Shown: positions 1 to 11,923, counted from the first letter of the stretch. The stretch: DNA of 64,000 nt from Trachythela sp. YZ-2020 (GCA_016169945.1 JADLSH010000026.1:62001-126000); one strand, 5' to 3'. Notes: a model not told the origin generated them from the sequence alone. Numbers and translations: made by a program.

Positions 1-1206
1 ATTACTTCCAAGTGGTGTTTCGGCGGAGAATTGTTACAATGTGTTGATGAGTATGTCTACCTAGGAATCACGTTCCATTATTCTGGTCGTTTTAAAGTAG
101 CTCAAAAGATGTTGTATAGTAAGGCACTGGGGGCATACCACAGTATATTTAAAAACTTTTCAAATTTGGATAGTGTCCCAGTTGGAGTACTTTTAAAACT
201 TTTCTCGGCTCTGGTTTCTCCGATACTGTTGTACTGCTCCGAAGTATGGGGAGTCCATTTACTAGGAAGTTTAACAAATCTTGAAATGTTTAAGAAAAAG
301 TTTTTTAGTATGATTTCGGATATTGAAAAGTTGCATATAAAGTTTTGTAAACGTATTCTGGGAGTCCATTCTAAATCTACCAATTTAGCAGCAATTGCTG
401 AACTAGGAAGATACCCAATGATTATCCAGGTTTCCACCTTAGCCATCAAGTATTGGTTAAGAATAAATAGTCCAATGTATGAAAACCAGTTTGTGGGTAG
501 AGCAGCACGTGTATGCATTCAATCACGTTGTCCGATTGCAAAATTCAATGATTTTTTGTTAGAGATGTGTAACTTTAATTTTTTTTAAAATACTACAATT
601 TGGAAGGAAAGTGATATTAATAATGTAGTCAAAAATATCAAAAACGAGTTATGTGAAAGATTTAATATCATGTGGAAAGTTCAGATTCAACAACTCAGTA
701 AATTGCAAGTTTTCAAACTTGTAAAACCTAGTACAGAATTTGAAAGCTATTTATCTCAAGTTAAAATTGTGAAACATCGTCAAGCAGTGACTAGGTTTAG
801 GCTATCCGCTCATAAGTTACCAATTGAAACTGGACGATATGCGAATATTGAACATGATTTACGTCTATGTCCAATTTGTAACTCAAATGAGATTGGGGAC
901 GAATATCACTACTTCTCACATTGTAGTAACAAAAGGTTAGAAAAACTGCGAGAAAATTTTTTAAATGAGTTAGTTGATTTTAACTGCAAATTCAACTCGT
1001 TGGGTACAAATAATTTATTTTTATACTGTGTGTCAATGAATGACAAAAATATTAATAATTCTACGGCCAAGTACATATATGAAATAATGAGTACTTTTTG
1101 GGATCTTGCCTGCATCCAGCTCTTCCTTGACTTGTCCTTGTTTAAATTTTGTCATTGTTGTAAATATTATTACTCTGTTCTATTAGGCTATGTTATTTTT
1201 ATATAG
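1..1206 (+). pseudogene. non-LTR retrotransposon reverse transcriptase, C-terminal part
   Basis: This is the end of a LINE-type ORF2; the element enters from outside the window. The visible protein starts after the RT catalytic core with the common post-RT segment (YLGITF near position 61) and runs into a cysteine-rich tail with CPICN and a downstream H/C pair near 870-920, as in LINE C-terminal zinc fingers. The frame is open from position 1 to 1206 except for one in-frame TAA at 586-588, at the end of a run of eight T. Residues on both sides belong to the same frame, so this is one nonsense change or a homopolymer error, not two genes. A polyadenylation-like AATAAA lies at 1263. The family (CR1, RTE or jockey group) is not resolved. 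Confidence 0.7.
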
Positions 1207-1266
1207 CTTATAATAGACATTTGTTGTATTCTACATATACCAGTATTGGTATTTTTGTTTGAATAA

Positions 1267-1654
1267 AGTTTGAGTTTATGCCTTTCTATTGTTTGGATAA
1301 GTAAAATATAAACATGTTTATAAAAGCAGTCAAAAAGTGTTTTTAAAACACTGAATCAAAGATTTGTGTAAAATGTCAAAAAGAATATACAATTATGACG
1401 TAATATGGTTACCATGGTAACTGAGAAAGTGCTCTATTAAACATTTCTATGAACCAACAATGTTCCTGTTATGTTCCTTTTGAAAAAAAATATTCCTCGA
1501 AAGTGAGAAAGTCTTGGTAATAGTATTTATTGTTCAAAGTGATGACGTTGTTGTGACGTCACCGGGTTTCCATGGTAACACATTTTTACATCATTTTGTT
1601 AACCAGCATTGTTAATCTGTAGTATATATAGTCAAAAATCTCTTTTAAAAAAAT
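1267..1654. other. no gene seen
   Basis: AT-rich spacer after the LINE 3' end. It has several GTTACCATGGTAAC-like palindromic words (near 1408 and 1567) and TGACGTCA words but no convincing exon, RNA gene or element end. Confidence 0.5.
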
Positions 1655-1933
1655 TTATTATTTTTATTTAGCTTCGCCAACTAGGGCAGGGTCACCACAA
1701 CAGCATATGCCAATTACTGTGGGCCCTTTTACCTAACCCACCCTGTCAACTTTCCCTGTGGGAGGAAACCGGAGTACCCGGAGAAAACCCACGACTTTCG
1801 GCAGAGCGTTGACTTTATTCTTTTCACATGAGGACTGGGTTCGAGTCGCATTGAGAAAGTTCTCACCGAGACTTGAACCCGCGGCCTTAGAGGTGAAAGG
1901 CAAGTGCGCTAACCACTTCGCCACCGAAGCCCC
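1655..1933 (-). mobile_element. tRNA-derived SINE, copy 1
   Basis: Read on the minus strand, it opens with GGGGCTTCGGTGGCGAAGTGG, an A-box-like segment, followed by a B-box-like GGTTCAAGTC, which together make a pol III tRNA-type promoter. The central part has a block around 1758-1790 (GGAGGAAACCGGAGTACC) that resembles the deeply conserved Nin-DC type central domain of eumetazoan SINEs, from memory of that family. The tail is an A-rich TAAATAA run. A near-identical copy in the opposite orientation lies at 3518-3794, which fixes the element limits. Confidence 0.8.
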
Positions 1934-2122
1934 TTGGCAGTAATAAATTGTCTAGTTACAGTTTTGTTGCAAGTAAATGACGTCATAGGTCACCATAGCA
2001 ACGGTAAGTGTTCATCTGGAACACTATTACGTAGTTTCTGGTGTCACCAATGTAGTCTGAAAATTTCGTGGAAATCGGTTGAAACGTCTATGAGTAATGA
2101 CCAAACGTGTGAAAAAATTAGC
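1934..2122. other. short spacer
   Basis: No gene seen. It contains a TGACGTCATAGG word and abuts the TTAA target site of the transposon that follows. Confidence 0.4.
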
Positions 2123-2976
2123 TTAAAGGACATTGGCAACGAAAATTTTTATTGGCTTATTTAATCTTACTGGACCACCTAACTATGAGAATGTTACTAT
2201 TTTTTTCTGTAACATTTTTGTTTGCGAGTAAAGTGCAAGTAAAATGTGATAAATTTGCTCATCGGCCGCCATCTTGGATAAAATTCTCAAAAAATTATCT
2301 TTGGGGTCAATGACCTTTGTGACGTCATTAGATGGGTTCGCTTCAAAACAACATAGGGATCTATATTGCGTGAAGGTTTTTGTAACTAAAAATATGTCGT
2401 TTTTGCGCGTTATAATGAACAAAAATTCTCACAACCAGGCAGGAGAACTAAGAAAATGCTACACTATCGGGTAAAGCCATATTAAGCGTGTGAGAAGGAA
2501 AGGAATGGCGAATTTTACAACTTGCGTGGTTTAATTGTGTCACGCGTTTGTGAATGATTGGGGTATTATTGAAGCTATACTATAGTATTTTGTGTCAATT
2601 GAAATTTAACGAGAAAGGTAAATGGTCATACACTCTGGAGAGGAACCATCTGTTGTTGTAGGATACATTCTTTAAACGAAGACACGAGAAGAGATGTTTG
2701 AAATGTTATATTATAAACTCGAGACACCGAGAAAGGTTGAACGAATTGTCAACCAGCGATTTTGAGCACCTTGACCTTATCTGGAGCTAAACTAAAGCCT
2801 TGAATGTTGCTGAAAAATAAATCTGGTGCAGAATTATTGGATGCAAGTAATATTCTTTTGAAAACAATCTATATTCAAGTTCTAATGATTATTAAAGAAT
2901 AGTTATTCACGCGATTCATATGATTATGAAATTTTGAGCTTCTATTGTTTTGACGGGAAATATGAAGCTGTCGAAG

Positions 2977-5134
2977 CGGGGCGAAAGTCCTGAAAATGAC
3001 CACGCCCAGAAACGGCACTGTCGGCATAGCTCTAAATCCTGAACCGCCAAAGCTACAGCCTTTTTGAATAGCTTATAGTGTTTAGAATGGTTGCTTTTAT
3101 GGGTGGTCACTGGAGGGTGAAATTTGTCTAGGTATCATATTTTACAAGAAAATGACTATGCACCATCCCAGGTGAACTGCTAATTATGCATCAAATTACT
3201 CATTCACCTGGCAAAGTCTATGTTTTCTTATTTCCCAAACATTTTTGTCATAGGATGAAAAAATATGCTTATTTTAATATAATTATTATAAATTTCATAA
3301 GGAATGATATTGTTTTGTTGAGATATAACACATTTCATTTCACTTACCCCCCGCCAGAACACGATTTCAGCCATATTTTGCCGATTTGTTTGCTTTTTAT
3401 CGCCGAGCCTCGCAAGTATCATCCAAATGTTCTACTTTAACACAATGCTAGTTGACTAAAGAATAATTCAACCAAGTTTCGTCGGGTTTTGGAGTAGTGC
3501 CATGTATTTTATATTTAGGGGCTTCGGTGGCGAAGTGGTTAGCGCACTTGCCTTTCACCTCTAAGGCCGCGGGTTCAAGTCTCAGTGAGAACTTTCTCAA
3601 TGCGGCTCGAACCCAGTCCTCATGTGAAAAGAGTAAAGTCAACGCTCTGCCGAAAGTCGTGGGTTTTCTCCGAGTACTCCGGTTTCCTCCCACAGGGAAA
3701 CTTGACAGGGTGGGTTAGGTAAAAGGGCCCACAGTAATTGGCATATGCTGTTGTGGTGACCCTGCCCTAGTTGGCGAAGCTAAATAAATAAATATTCGAT
3801 TTTGTGTCCTTCGACATTTCCTCAATTATGTAGCCATTGCAATGTCTCGCAGCTTCTCTGCCCGATAAATGCCACTTCTTCGTACACATCTGTATTTATA
3901 TTACAGTATCCAAAAATAATTGATTGTAGAATAGTCCCAATCGAAAAATTGAAAGCATTACTCCCATTTGGGAGTGAAAAACCTTCCCTCGTTCATCAAG
4001 AACGAGAATCTAAAACAAAAGGTTCAAAATAATTTGAAAGTCTCGCGCAATCTTCACGAAAACTCCTCGTGGGCAACATTACAGGGGGGGGGAAACATTT
4101 TCACGAATATGTTTGGTGGTGCAAAAAGATTGCGTAAATCTCTGGTTTCTTTTTTATAGCTAAAGGAAACCAGAAAAATACAAAATTACGCGAATATTTG
4201 TTTATTTTGTCATAAAACATATAAACAGTTAAACACACGAACTTTACTTTGGGAGTTTGGGTTGCTGTGATCGCGAACAAACGTATTCGTGAAAATGTTC
4301 ACCCACCCTGTAATGTTGCCCACGAGCGGTTTTCGTGAAGATTGCGCGAGACTTTCAAATTATTTTGAACCTTTTGTTTTAGATTCTCGTTCTTGATGAA
4401 CGAGTGAAGGTTTTTCACTCCCAAATGGGAGTAATGCTTTCAATTTTTCGATTGGGACTATTCTACAATAAATTATTTTTGGATACTGTAATATAAATAC
4501 AGATGTGTACGAAGAAGTGGTATTTATCGGGCAGAGAAGCGGCGAGACATTGCAATGGCTACATAATTGAGGAAATGTCGAAGGACACAAAATCGAATAT
4601 AAAATACATGGCACTACTCCAAAACCCGATGAAACTTGGTTGAATTATTCTTTAGTCAACTAGCATTGTGTTAAAGCAGAACATTTGGATGATACTTGCG
4701 AGGCTCGGCGATAAAAAGCAAACAAATCGGCAAAATATGGCTGAAATCGTGTTCTGGCGGGGGGTAAGTGAAATGAAATGTGTTATATCTCAACAAAACA
4801 ATATCATTCCTTATGAAATTTATAATAATTATATTAAAATAAGCATATTTTTTCATCCTATGAGAAAAATTTTTAGGAAATAAGAAAACATAGACTTTGC
4901 AAGGTGAATGAGTGATTTGATGCATAATTAGCAGTTGACCTGGGATGGTGCATAGTCATTTTCTTGTAAAATATGATACCTAGACAAATTTCACCCTCCA
5001 GTGACCACCCATAAAAGCAACCATTCTAAACACTATAAGCAATTCAGAAAGGCTGTAGCTTTGGCGGTTCAGGATTTAGAGCTATGCCGACAGTGCCGTT
5101 TCTGGGCATGGTCATTTTCAGGACTTTCGCCCCG
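2977..5134. repeat. long inverted repeat (foldback element)
   Basis: The left arm 2977-4113 is the reverse complement of 4277-5134 over about 850 bp, with a 163-bp spacer at 4114-4276. The difference in arm length is a SINE inserted in the left arm (3518-3794). Small open frames on both strands are mirror images of each other and are not genes. It lies inside the TTAA element. Confidence 0.85.
3518..3794 (+). mobile_element. tRNA-derived SINE, copy 2
   Basis: Same family as the copy at 1655-1933. It has an A box (TGGCGAAGTGG), a B box (GGTTCAAGTCT), the central conserved block near 3665-3690 and a TAAATAAATAAATA tail. The intact right arm of the surrounding inverted repeat gives the empty site (TTTTATATTCGATTTT near 4590), confirming a clean insertion. 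Confidence 0.85.
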
Positions 5135-5251
5135 GATTCGGGTTTTGGCACATATGCCATGTTGACCGCCATGGTCATTTTACCCTAAAACAGTTGAGAT
5201 AATCTGTCCTAAATGAAATGCATACAAACTCCTTTACAGGTCCTAGACTAT
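4599..5251 (+). repeat. 653-bp direct repeat, copy 1
   Basis: Matches 5960-6612 at a constant offset of 1361 with only about two or three substitutions and no indel. It overlaps the right arm of the foldback. Confidence 0.9.
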
Positions 5252-5255
5252 ATGA

Positions 5256-5517
5256 AATTAGGACTTCTTTCTCGGAGTTGCATAATTGCTCTTTTGAGTT
5301 TGCGCTCATCTCGTTGTGTCAATGATTTACGCCGACCTTGATAAGACTTTTTCAGCTTTTCGGTATTTTTATTTTTAGCGTCAAATCAGCTTAATAACTC
5401 TTAGAACACTTGACTTTGACATGTTAACGCAATTTTCCGATACGAATATTTGAATTCGCGCCTCAACAAGAGGCCTACAGCTCGCTGCTCTGCAGTTAAA
5501 TCATCAATTCGTGCCAT
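5256..5517 (-). pseudogene. Tc1/mariner transposase, N-terminal HTH fragment
   Basis: On the minus strand an ATG at 5517 opens MARIDDLTAEQRAVGLLLRR, a start typical of Tc1-like DNA-binding helix-turn-helix domains. After a frameshift near 5415 the sequence continues with a basic linker (LTQRDERKLKRAIMQLRERS, about 5345-5270) typical of the Tc1 region between the paired HTH motifs. The catalytic DDE domain is absent. The fragment sits between two 653-bp direct repeats. Confidence 0.7.
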
Positions 5518-5691
5518 GTTTGTATATTAAAATGAAACTATTGTTATGCAATATAATTTATTTTGGAATGATATCGACCTATCAATAGCTCAATTATCAC
5601 TGAATTCTTGCTGAAAGTTTCATAAAGATATCTTGTTTAGTTTTCAAGTTACAGACATTTCAAAAGTATGATAACGCAGTAAAATACTCAG

Positions 5692-5946
5692 ACAATCAGT
5701 GACATAATTATTGGACCGATTAGCATGAAAAGGCAAAATTTCCCCCTTCCCCCCTTTTCAATGTTGGTAGTCTAACATGCATTTTCTATGTTACATGCTA
5801 TTGTCTCGTATTAGGCTGTCGATGCTTTTTCTAGCAGATAAAGCAACATTGAAACGGGGGGAGGGGGTTTACCAGTGAATTTTGCACAATTGTGTACAAA
5901 AAACCCTTTCTATACAAGTGTCCCAAATTTCAATGTCACTGATTGT
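5692..5946. repeat. imperfect inverted repeat, probable Tc1-like terminal region
   Basis: ACAATCAGTGACAT at 5692 is inverted at 5933-5946, and the C-rich block near 5740-5765 is mirrored by the G-rich block at 5847-5873. The end at 5946 reads TACAATCAGTGAC outward, a Tc1/mariner-type terminus. It lies just upstream of the HTH fragment and probably belongs to the same element. Confidence 0.6.
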
Positions 5947-5959
5947 AGTACAAAACAAA

Positions 5960-6612
5960 ATAAAATACATGGCACTACTCCAAAACCCGATGAAACTTGG
6001 TTGAATTATTCTTTAGTCAACTAGCATTGTGTTAAAGCAGAACATTTGGATGATACTTGCGAGGCTCGGCGATAAAAAGCAAACAAATCGGCAAAATATG
6101 GCTGAAATCGTGTTCTGGCGGGGGGTAAGTGAAATGAAATGTGTTATATCTCAACAAAACAATATCATTCCTTATGAAATTTATAATAATTATATTAAAA
6201 TAAGCATATTTTTTCATCCTATGAGAAAAATTTTTAGGAAATAAGAAAACATAGACTTTGCAAGGTGAATGAGTGATTTGATACATAATTAGCAGTTGAC
6301 CTGGGATGGTGCATAGTCATTTTCTTGTAAAATATGATACCTAGACAAATTTCACCCTCCAGTGACCACCCATAAAAGCAACCATTCTAAACACTATAAG
6401 CAATTCAGAAAGGCTGTAGCTTTGGCGGTTCAGGATTTAGAGCTATGCGGACAGTGCCGTTTCTGGGCATGGTCATTTTCAGGACTTTCGCCCCGGATTC
6501 GGGTTTTGGCACATATGCCATGTTGACCGCCATGGTCATTTTACCCTAAAACAGTTGAGATAATCTGTCCTAAATGAAATGCATACAAACTCCTTTACAG
6601 GTCCTAGACTAT
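5960..6612 (+). repeat. 653-bp direct repeat, copy 2
   Basis: Second copy of 4599-5251. The two copies flank about 708 bp that hold the Tc1 fragment. Its ends are not TG...CA and there is no primer-binding site, so it is not an LTR. Confidence 0.9.
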
Positions 6613-7112
6613 TATAGAAGTGAGAACTCTTTTGTTATATTCTTTTTTACGAAAAGTCAAGACGCGCATTTTTTTCAATTTGAAAGAAATATTGGGTAGG
6701 GAATAACTGATCATTAAAATAGAAATTAATAATTTAATGCGTTGCCGCACTGAAGACTTGCTATTAACTGACATACCGGTATTCTCTTCGCTTTTCAAAA
6801 TGACTGTAGTTGTATTAATCTTGTTTGTTTTATACTTTTATTTCGCTATGTCAATACAAGCGATGAAGCGATATACTCTACAACAATCAATAATATACGT
6901 TGAATGCGAATACAGCATGCTATTTGTAGTTTGTTTTATGTAATAGCGCTTCTTTATACTACACTGTCCAACTGCATTGAAACTTGAAAGTATAAAAGGA
7001 GTAGTTCAAATCTCAATGATGAACTATCCAAATTTTTAGGCCTTTATTCTTGTGTATTTTGAATGTATATATAATTGCGCCAGCTACTTAGGTTTAATAG
7101 TTAGTATTAGTA
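6613..7112. other. transposon-internal sequence without gene
   Basis: The part from about 6920 matches the middle of the compact TTAA element (14650-14590, inverted). The rest is AT-rich with only short open frames. No host gene seen. Confidence 0.5.
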
Positions 7113-7175
7113 TACACTAACAATACATATATCGAAACATATAAATACAAAATATATCGAAACAAGTTAAGCAAG

Positions 7176-8797
7176 TTGCTAATAGTAAGCAAGAAAATGT
7201 ATTATCATGATTATTTTACGGAGAATTTCTCTAACTTAAAAAAGATCTGGACTGGAATAAGAGAAATAGTTAATATAAATAAAAAGAATACCCAAGGAGC
7301 TCCAAAAAAATTGATTAAAGATAATATAGAAGTTAGTGACACTAAACAAATGGCTGATGTATTTAATAAATACTTCTCTACTATAGGTATAAATACTGCA
7401 AATTCGATTACTTCTGCCCGTAACCCTCTTGAATACATGAATTATTCATTCCAGGAGAGTTTTTTCTTGTCCCCAGTAACTACATACGAGATAGAACTGG
7501 AAATCTCTAGAATAAATGTATCTAAAACTACAGGTCCTTTCAGTATTCCATCTAGTTTGTTGAAATCTCTACATAGCTGTTTAGCCAAACCATTAGAGTT
7601 ATTGTACAATTGCTCATTTTCTACCGGGACTGTACCGGATAAATTTAAAATTGCTCGGGTAATTCCTGTGTTTAAAAATGGCTCACAGACCTGTGTTAAT
7701 AACTATAGACCCATTTCCCTATTGTCAGTATTTAATCGAATATTAGAGAAGTTAATGTATGGAAGATTGATAAAATACGTTGAGAATAAAAAGATTTTAT
7801 TTGAAAACCAATTTGGTTTTAGGTCAAAACACTCCACAACACAGGCAGTAACTCTTATCATAGATAAGATACAAAAAGCCATTGAGGACAAATGTTATTC
7901 TTGTGGAATTTTTTTAGACCTAAGCAAAGCTTTTGATACAGTAAATCATCATATTTTAACTCAAAAATTAGAGTGCTATGGTGTTCGTGGAATAGTAAAT
8001 GATTGGTTTAAATCATACTTGTCTAATAGAAAACAGTTTGTTACTATTGGTGGTATTAATTCAGCTGAAGAGAATGTGTTTTGTGGTGTACCCCAAGGTA
8101 GTGTGTTAGGGCCTCTACTGTTTCTCCTCTATATTAATGACTTCAAAAACTGTTCTGACTTATTTGAATTTCATATATTTGCGGACGATGCAAATTTATT
8201 TTTTGCACACAAAAATTTATCAGAATTAGAAGTGTTAGTAAATGTTCATTTGTCCAAAATATCAGCATGGTTAGCTGCTAATAAATTGAGTTTGAACATT
8301 GAAAAAACAAATTTTGTTATATTTCGTAGCGCTCAAAAGAGAATCAGTTTTAGTCCTAACCTACATTTTAACCAAGTGGCTATTAAGGAAGAAAGTAGCA
8401 TAAGGTATTTGGGAATTTATATTGACTGCAACCTAAATTGGAAAATACAAATACAAAATGTTTCAAAAAAAATTAAGAGAAATATAGGTATTTTATCAAA
8501 ATTGCGTTATTATGTTTCGGCCCAAGTGCTGACTCAATTATATATTATTCACTTATATATCCATTTATTACATATGGATTGACATTGTGGGGTAATACAT
8601 ATGAATCAACTCTGAAACCATTAGTTTTATTGCAAAAACGAGCAGTTAGGATAATGACTTTTTCAAAATATGATGAACATACTAGTCCTCTTTTTAAAAA
8701 TCTTGGCCTTTTGAAACTTTCAGATTTAATTATATTTTCAAATTTATTGTTTATGTATATGACTTCTATACTAATAACCTTCCTGATGTTTCGCTGA
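7176..8797 (+). pseudogene. LINE reverse transcriptase (jockey/CR1 group), 5'-truncated and frameshifted
   Basis: The long frame 7176-8582 has RT motifs in order: NYRPISLLS (about 7700), QFGFRSKHST (about 7810), FLDLSKAFDTVNH (about 7912), GVPQGSVLGPLLF (about 8090) and FADDANLFF, the catalytic YADD-type box (about 8178). The first real ATG is at 7197; the frame simply runs in from the truncated 5' side. A one-base shift near 8575 moves the coding to the frame of 8579-8797, with further breaks downstream to about 8980. The endonuclease domain is missing. The 3' end is marked by AATAAAG and an ATT run at about 9300-9320. The copy is inserted in the TTAA element. Confidence 0.85.
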
Positions 8798-9621
8798 TTT
8801 TTTTATGCATGTCAACCAAATGCATAACTACAACACAAGATTAGCATCTAAAAATACATACTGTATTCCCTCAATCAGAACTAATTATGGCAAGTTTTCA
8901 CTACGTTTCCAGGGACCAAAAATTTGGAATAACTTAGAAGAGTCTTTGAAAACTTGACAAGAATTGCTTTTAAGCGCAAATTGAAAATCAAACTAATTAA
9001 TGAATATTAGCCTTTTCATTGTTGACACATACTAACATAAACTAACTTAACTAACCAATACTACATCTTTTAATAATCTATATTAATACTGAACTTTCTT
9101 TTACATAATTTATTTAATCGCGGCACAATATTCTGGAATTGGCTTGCAATATTAATGTTGACCCACAGTGGCTTGAACTACTAACTATAGGGTTATCTGA
9201 CTAGTTTAACATTTAGTTAATTCAGATAACCTGTGTCATTTCGGTTTATCAATTCAATTATTATTATATATTATCTTGTATTTTCTATTTGATGACGCCA
9301 AATAAAGTATTATTATTATACATAAACAGTTATTAACACAAGACTATATTGTGACAATTTTATTTACTGTTGTGTTTTCAATAATAATTGGAACTGGTAA
9401 CTGAACGTGCTGATAGAGATTTGATTGTTTTGCAATTTGAGCAATTTTTATGCATTTACCAGCGAGACATTCAGGGGTATAGACAATAATAGCATAACAT
9501 TGCATAAGGATTTCCTATGTGATATTCGAATTTATGCGTCTATTTCACACGGAATTGGAAGAAATAGTATCAAAAGTAGTGGTACAAACATGTTACACAC
9601 TTGTTAAAACCTTTCTGCTGT

Positions 9622-10965
9622 CTACGTCCCATAAACAACCTTTCATATACATCAAAACTTGCTGAGCGTGCAGTTTTTAACCAAACTAACAATTTTTTGA
9701 ATATTCATAAACTATATCCTCAAGCTCAGTCAGCATATCGTGAATATCACAGCACGGAAACGGCTCTACTACGTGTAAAGAATGATATTATGATGAACAT
9801 GAATCGTCAACATGTAACGCTACTGATAATGCTAGACCTTAGTTCGGCATTTGACACAGTTGACCACGAGATACTACTTCGTAGATTAAGCGTAGAATTC
9901 GGAATCAAAGGACGAGTTCTAGACTGGTTTACCTCCTATCTCAGTGGCCGTTCTCAATTTGTTTCAATTAATGGTGGAAGGTCAAGACACCATGATGTAA
10001 AATGCGGAGTCCCACAAGGATCATGCCTTGGTCCCTTATTGTTCGTGCTGTACGTTAGCAAACTGTTCAGAATTTTGGAGAAACACCTACCTGATGCCCA
10101 TGCATTCGCCGACGATACGCAACTTTACGTCTCGTTCAAGCCAGATTCAGACGCTGATCAACTTTCAGCAGTTGCTGCCATGGAAAACTGCATTCATGAT
10201 ATTAAAGATTGGATGCTCTGTGATAAACTTAAACTTAATGATGGTAAAACAGAATTTTTGATAATTGGTACGAGACAGCAGCTAGCGAAAGTGAACTTTA
10301 GTTCTTTGCGAATTGGCGATACTACCATTAACTCGACCGAAAAGGCAAGGAATTTGGGATTTTGGTTCGATTCCCTAATGAAACATGAAACCCAAATAAG
10401 CAAGTGTACGAAAGCAGCTTTTTTCCAGCTATTTAACATCAGACGAATAAGAAAGTTCCTTACATATGAAGCTGTAAAAACATTGGTCAATTCACTGGTG
10501 ACAAGTCGACTGGACTACTGCAATAGCCTTTTATATGGCTTACCAACAATCCATTTGAACAAGCTCCAACGTGTTCAAAATGCTGCAGCGAGATTGATAT
10601 GCAATACTCCACGGTTTGATCATATCACACCGACACTATACAACCTACACTGCCTGCCAATTAAGTTCAGAATAGATTTTAAAATATTACTAATAGTATT
10701 CAAAGCACTAAATGAACTTGCACCGAGCTACATAATGGACCTGATTAATATCAAACCTAGAACATGCTATAACGTAAGATCGAACCAGGAACTTTTATTA
10801 CAACCACCAAGTGAAAAAACACTAATTACATTAGGTGATCGTGCATTTGCCTCTGCAGCACCTACCCTGTGGAACTCTCTACCATCACAAATTCGAGAGG
10901 CACGTACGATCGACAATTTTAAAAAACAATTAAAAACATACCTTTTTAGGAACGCCTATTTGTAA
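9622..10965 (+). CDS. LINE reverse transcriptase, CR1/L2-like, 5'-truncated but open
   Basis: About 448 residues without a stop. The motifs are LRPINNLSYTSKLAERAV (start of the retained RT), LDLSSAFDTVDH (about 9835), GVPQGSCLGPLLFVLY (about 10010) and AFADDTQLY (about 10105, catalytic Asp pair). The thumb and C-terminal part follow (RLDYCNSLLYGLP, then WNSLPSQIR). Coding similarity starts abruptly at about 9622, where the element was truncated on insertion; the in-frame residues before that come from the host transposon. The 3' end carries TGTAAA and an ATT microsatellite (11096-11117), as in CR1/L2 elements. It lacks the endonuclease and fingers, so it is not self-sufficient. Confidence 0.88.
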   Translation, partial: LRPINNLSYTSKLAERAVFNQTNNFLNIHKLYPQAQSAYREYHSTETALLRVKNDIMMNMNRQHVTLLIMLDLSSAFDTVDHEILLRRLSVEFGIKGRVLDWFTSYLSGRSQFVSINGGRSRHHDVKCGVPQGSCLGPLLFVLYVSKLFRILEKHLPDAHAFADDTQLYVSFKPDSDADQLSAVAAMENCIHDIKDWMLCDKLKLNDGKTEFLIIGTRQQLAKVNFSSLRIGDTTINSTEKARNLGFWFDSLMKHETQISKCTKAAFFQLFNIRRIRKFLTYEAVKTLVNSLVTSRLDYCNSLLYGLPTIHLNKLQRVQNAAARLICNTPRFDHITPTLYNLHCLPIKFRIDFKILLIVFKALNELAPSYIMDLINIKPRTCYNVRSNQELLLQPPSEKTLITLGDRAFASAAPTLWNSLPSQIREARTIDNFKKQLKTYLFRNAYL

Positions 10966-11302
10966 ATATCTTTAACTCTTAACCTAGGATAATTCTTAAT
11001 GTTGTACATATATCTTAGTCTAAATTATGTTATATCGATTTGTAATTATGCGCATGTGAACATATATCAATGGAACATGCGCTTTATAAATGTAAAATTA
11101 TTATTATTATTATTATTTTGCCGCAAAGTTTACCGCGTGTGGATACGCCGTTTTTTTCAAAATGGCGGACGACTGTTGAACTTTGTCACAAATTTTCTCA
11201 ACAACTAAATGCGATAGACAAGGGAAAGTATGAAATTAAGTATTCCGTAGGCATGTTCTATAAATATAAGGAATGAAAATTTTCGTTGCCAATGTCCTTT
11301 AA

Positions 11303-11773
11303 AAACCAGCATTTTGGTGCCACATTTTAAACCCAGTTCCAATACAAAGTTCTAATGTCCTTCTTCCAAAAAATGGGCGAAAATTCCGACATTCAAATTG
11401 TCATAACTTTTGATTGCCTGGACCGATTTTGGTGAACTAAACACCAAAATGTTTTAAATCGCGAGCTCTATCAAACTAACCTGTTTTCAGGGACCCCCTG
11501 TTAATTTGAATTTTTGGCTGTTATCCCTAATATAGAAGAAACAATGGTTATCTCACACAATTCACTATAGCTTGTAAGCTATATATAGCTTTGAGTTATA
11601 CTATATAGAAACATTCACAGAACTCTCCTCGTACACTCTAATCATTAAAGATAAAGACAATATATCCTGCATGTACAATACATGCATTACATTAATTATA
11701 CAATATCATCATTATCATAAATTGTCCCATTATAAATTGTATCATCATAAATTGTTCCATTTAATGTGTTCGT
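11303..11773. other. no gene; probable 3' UTR side of the minus-strand gene
   Basis: AT-rich sequence downstream (in minus orientation) of the stop codon at 11776-11774. It has ATCATTATCATAAATTG-type simple repeats at 11700-11765. No other coding signal. Confidence 0.45.
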
Positions 11774-11923
11774 TTACATTTGGCTTAGGAAGTTATCCAC
11801 GCCAATTGGTAAAGTTTGGCAACTATTGCCCAAAAGAACATGTTCTAAGAACATGTAAATGTTTTTGCTATGACCTGTTGGCCCCTTTGGGTACTGCGCG
11901 TTAAAAACGTAGTACGCTGCAAG

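Larger units (their letters stand above)
2127..11298. mobile_element. TTAA-flanked DNA transposon, expanded by nested insertions
   Basis: The left end at 2127 and the right end at 11298 carry inverted termini beginning AGGACATTGGCAACG, and both sides have TTAA (2123-2126 and 11299-11302). The subterminal sequences match those of the compact copy at 13622-15725 in the opposite orientation: 2127-2945 equals the right part, roughly 6920-7110 and 9352-9620 equal the middle, and 11120-11298 equals the left part. The sequence between these blocks is inserted material: a foldback complex (about 2946-6612), a LINE (about 7113-9320) and a second LINE (about 9620-11117). The TTAA target and RRGG-like termini fit the Kolobok superfamily; piggyBac is the alternative. 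No transposase ORF is seen, so the copy is non-autonomous. Confidence 0.75.

Noticed and set aside
3186..6286. 84-codon frames beginning MHQITHSP or MYQITHSP at 3186, 4925 and 6286
   Set aside because: The same repeat in three places and two orientations; no protein motif, and the opposite strand is open as well.
4599..6612. 653-bp direct repeats as LTRs
   Set aside because: No TG...CA ends, no primer-binding site or polypurine tract, and the interior is a Tc1 fragment.
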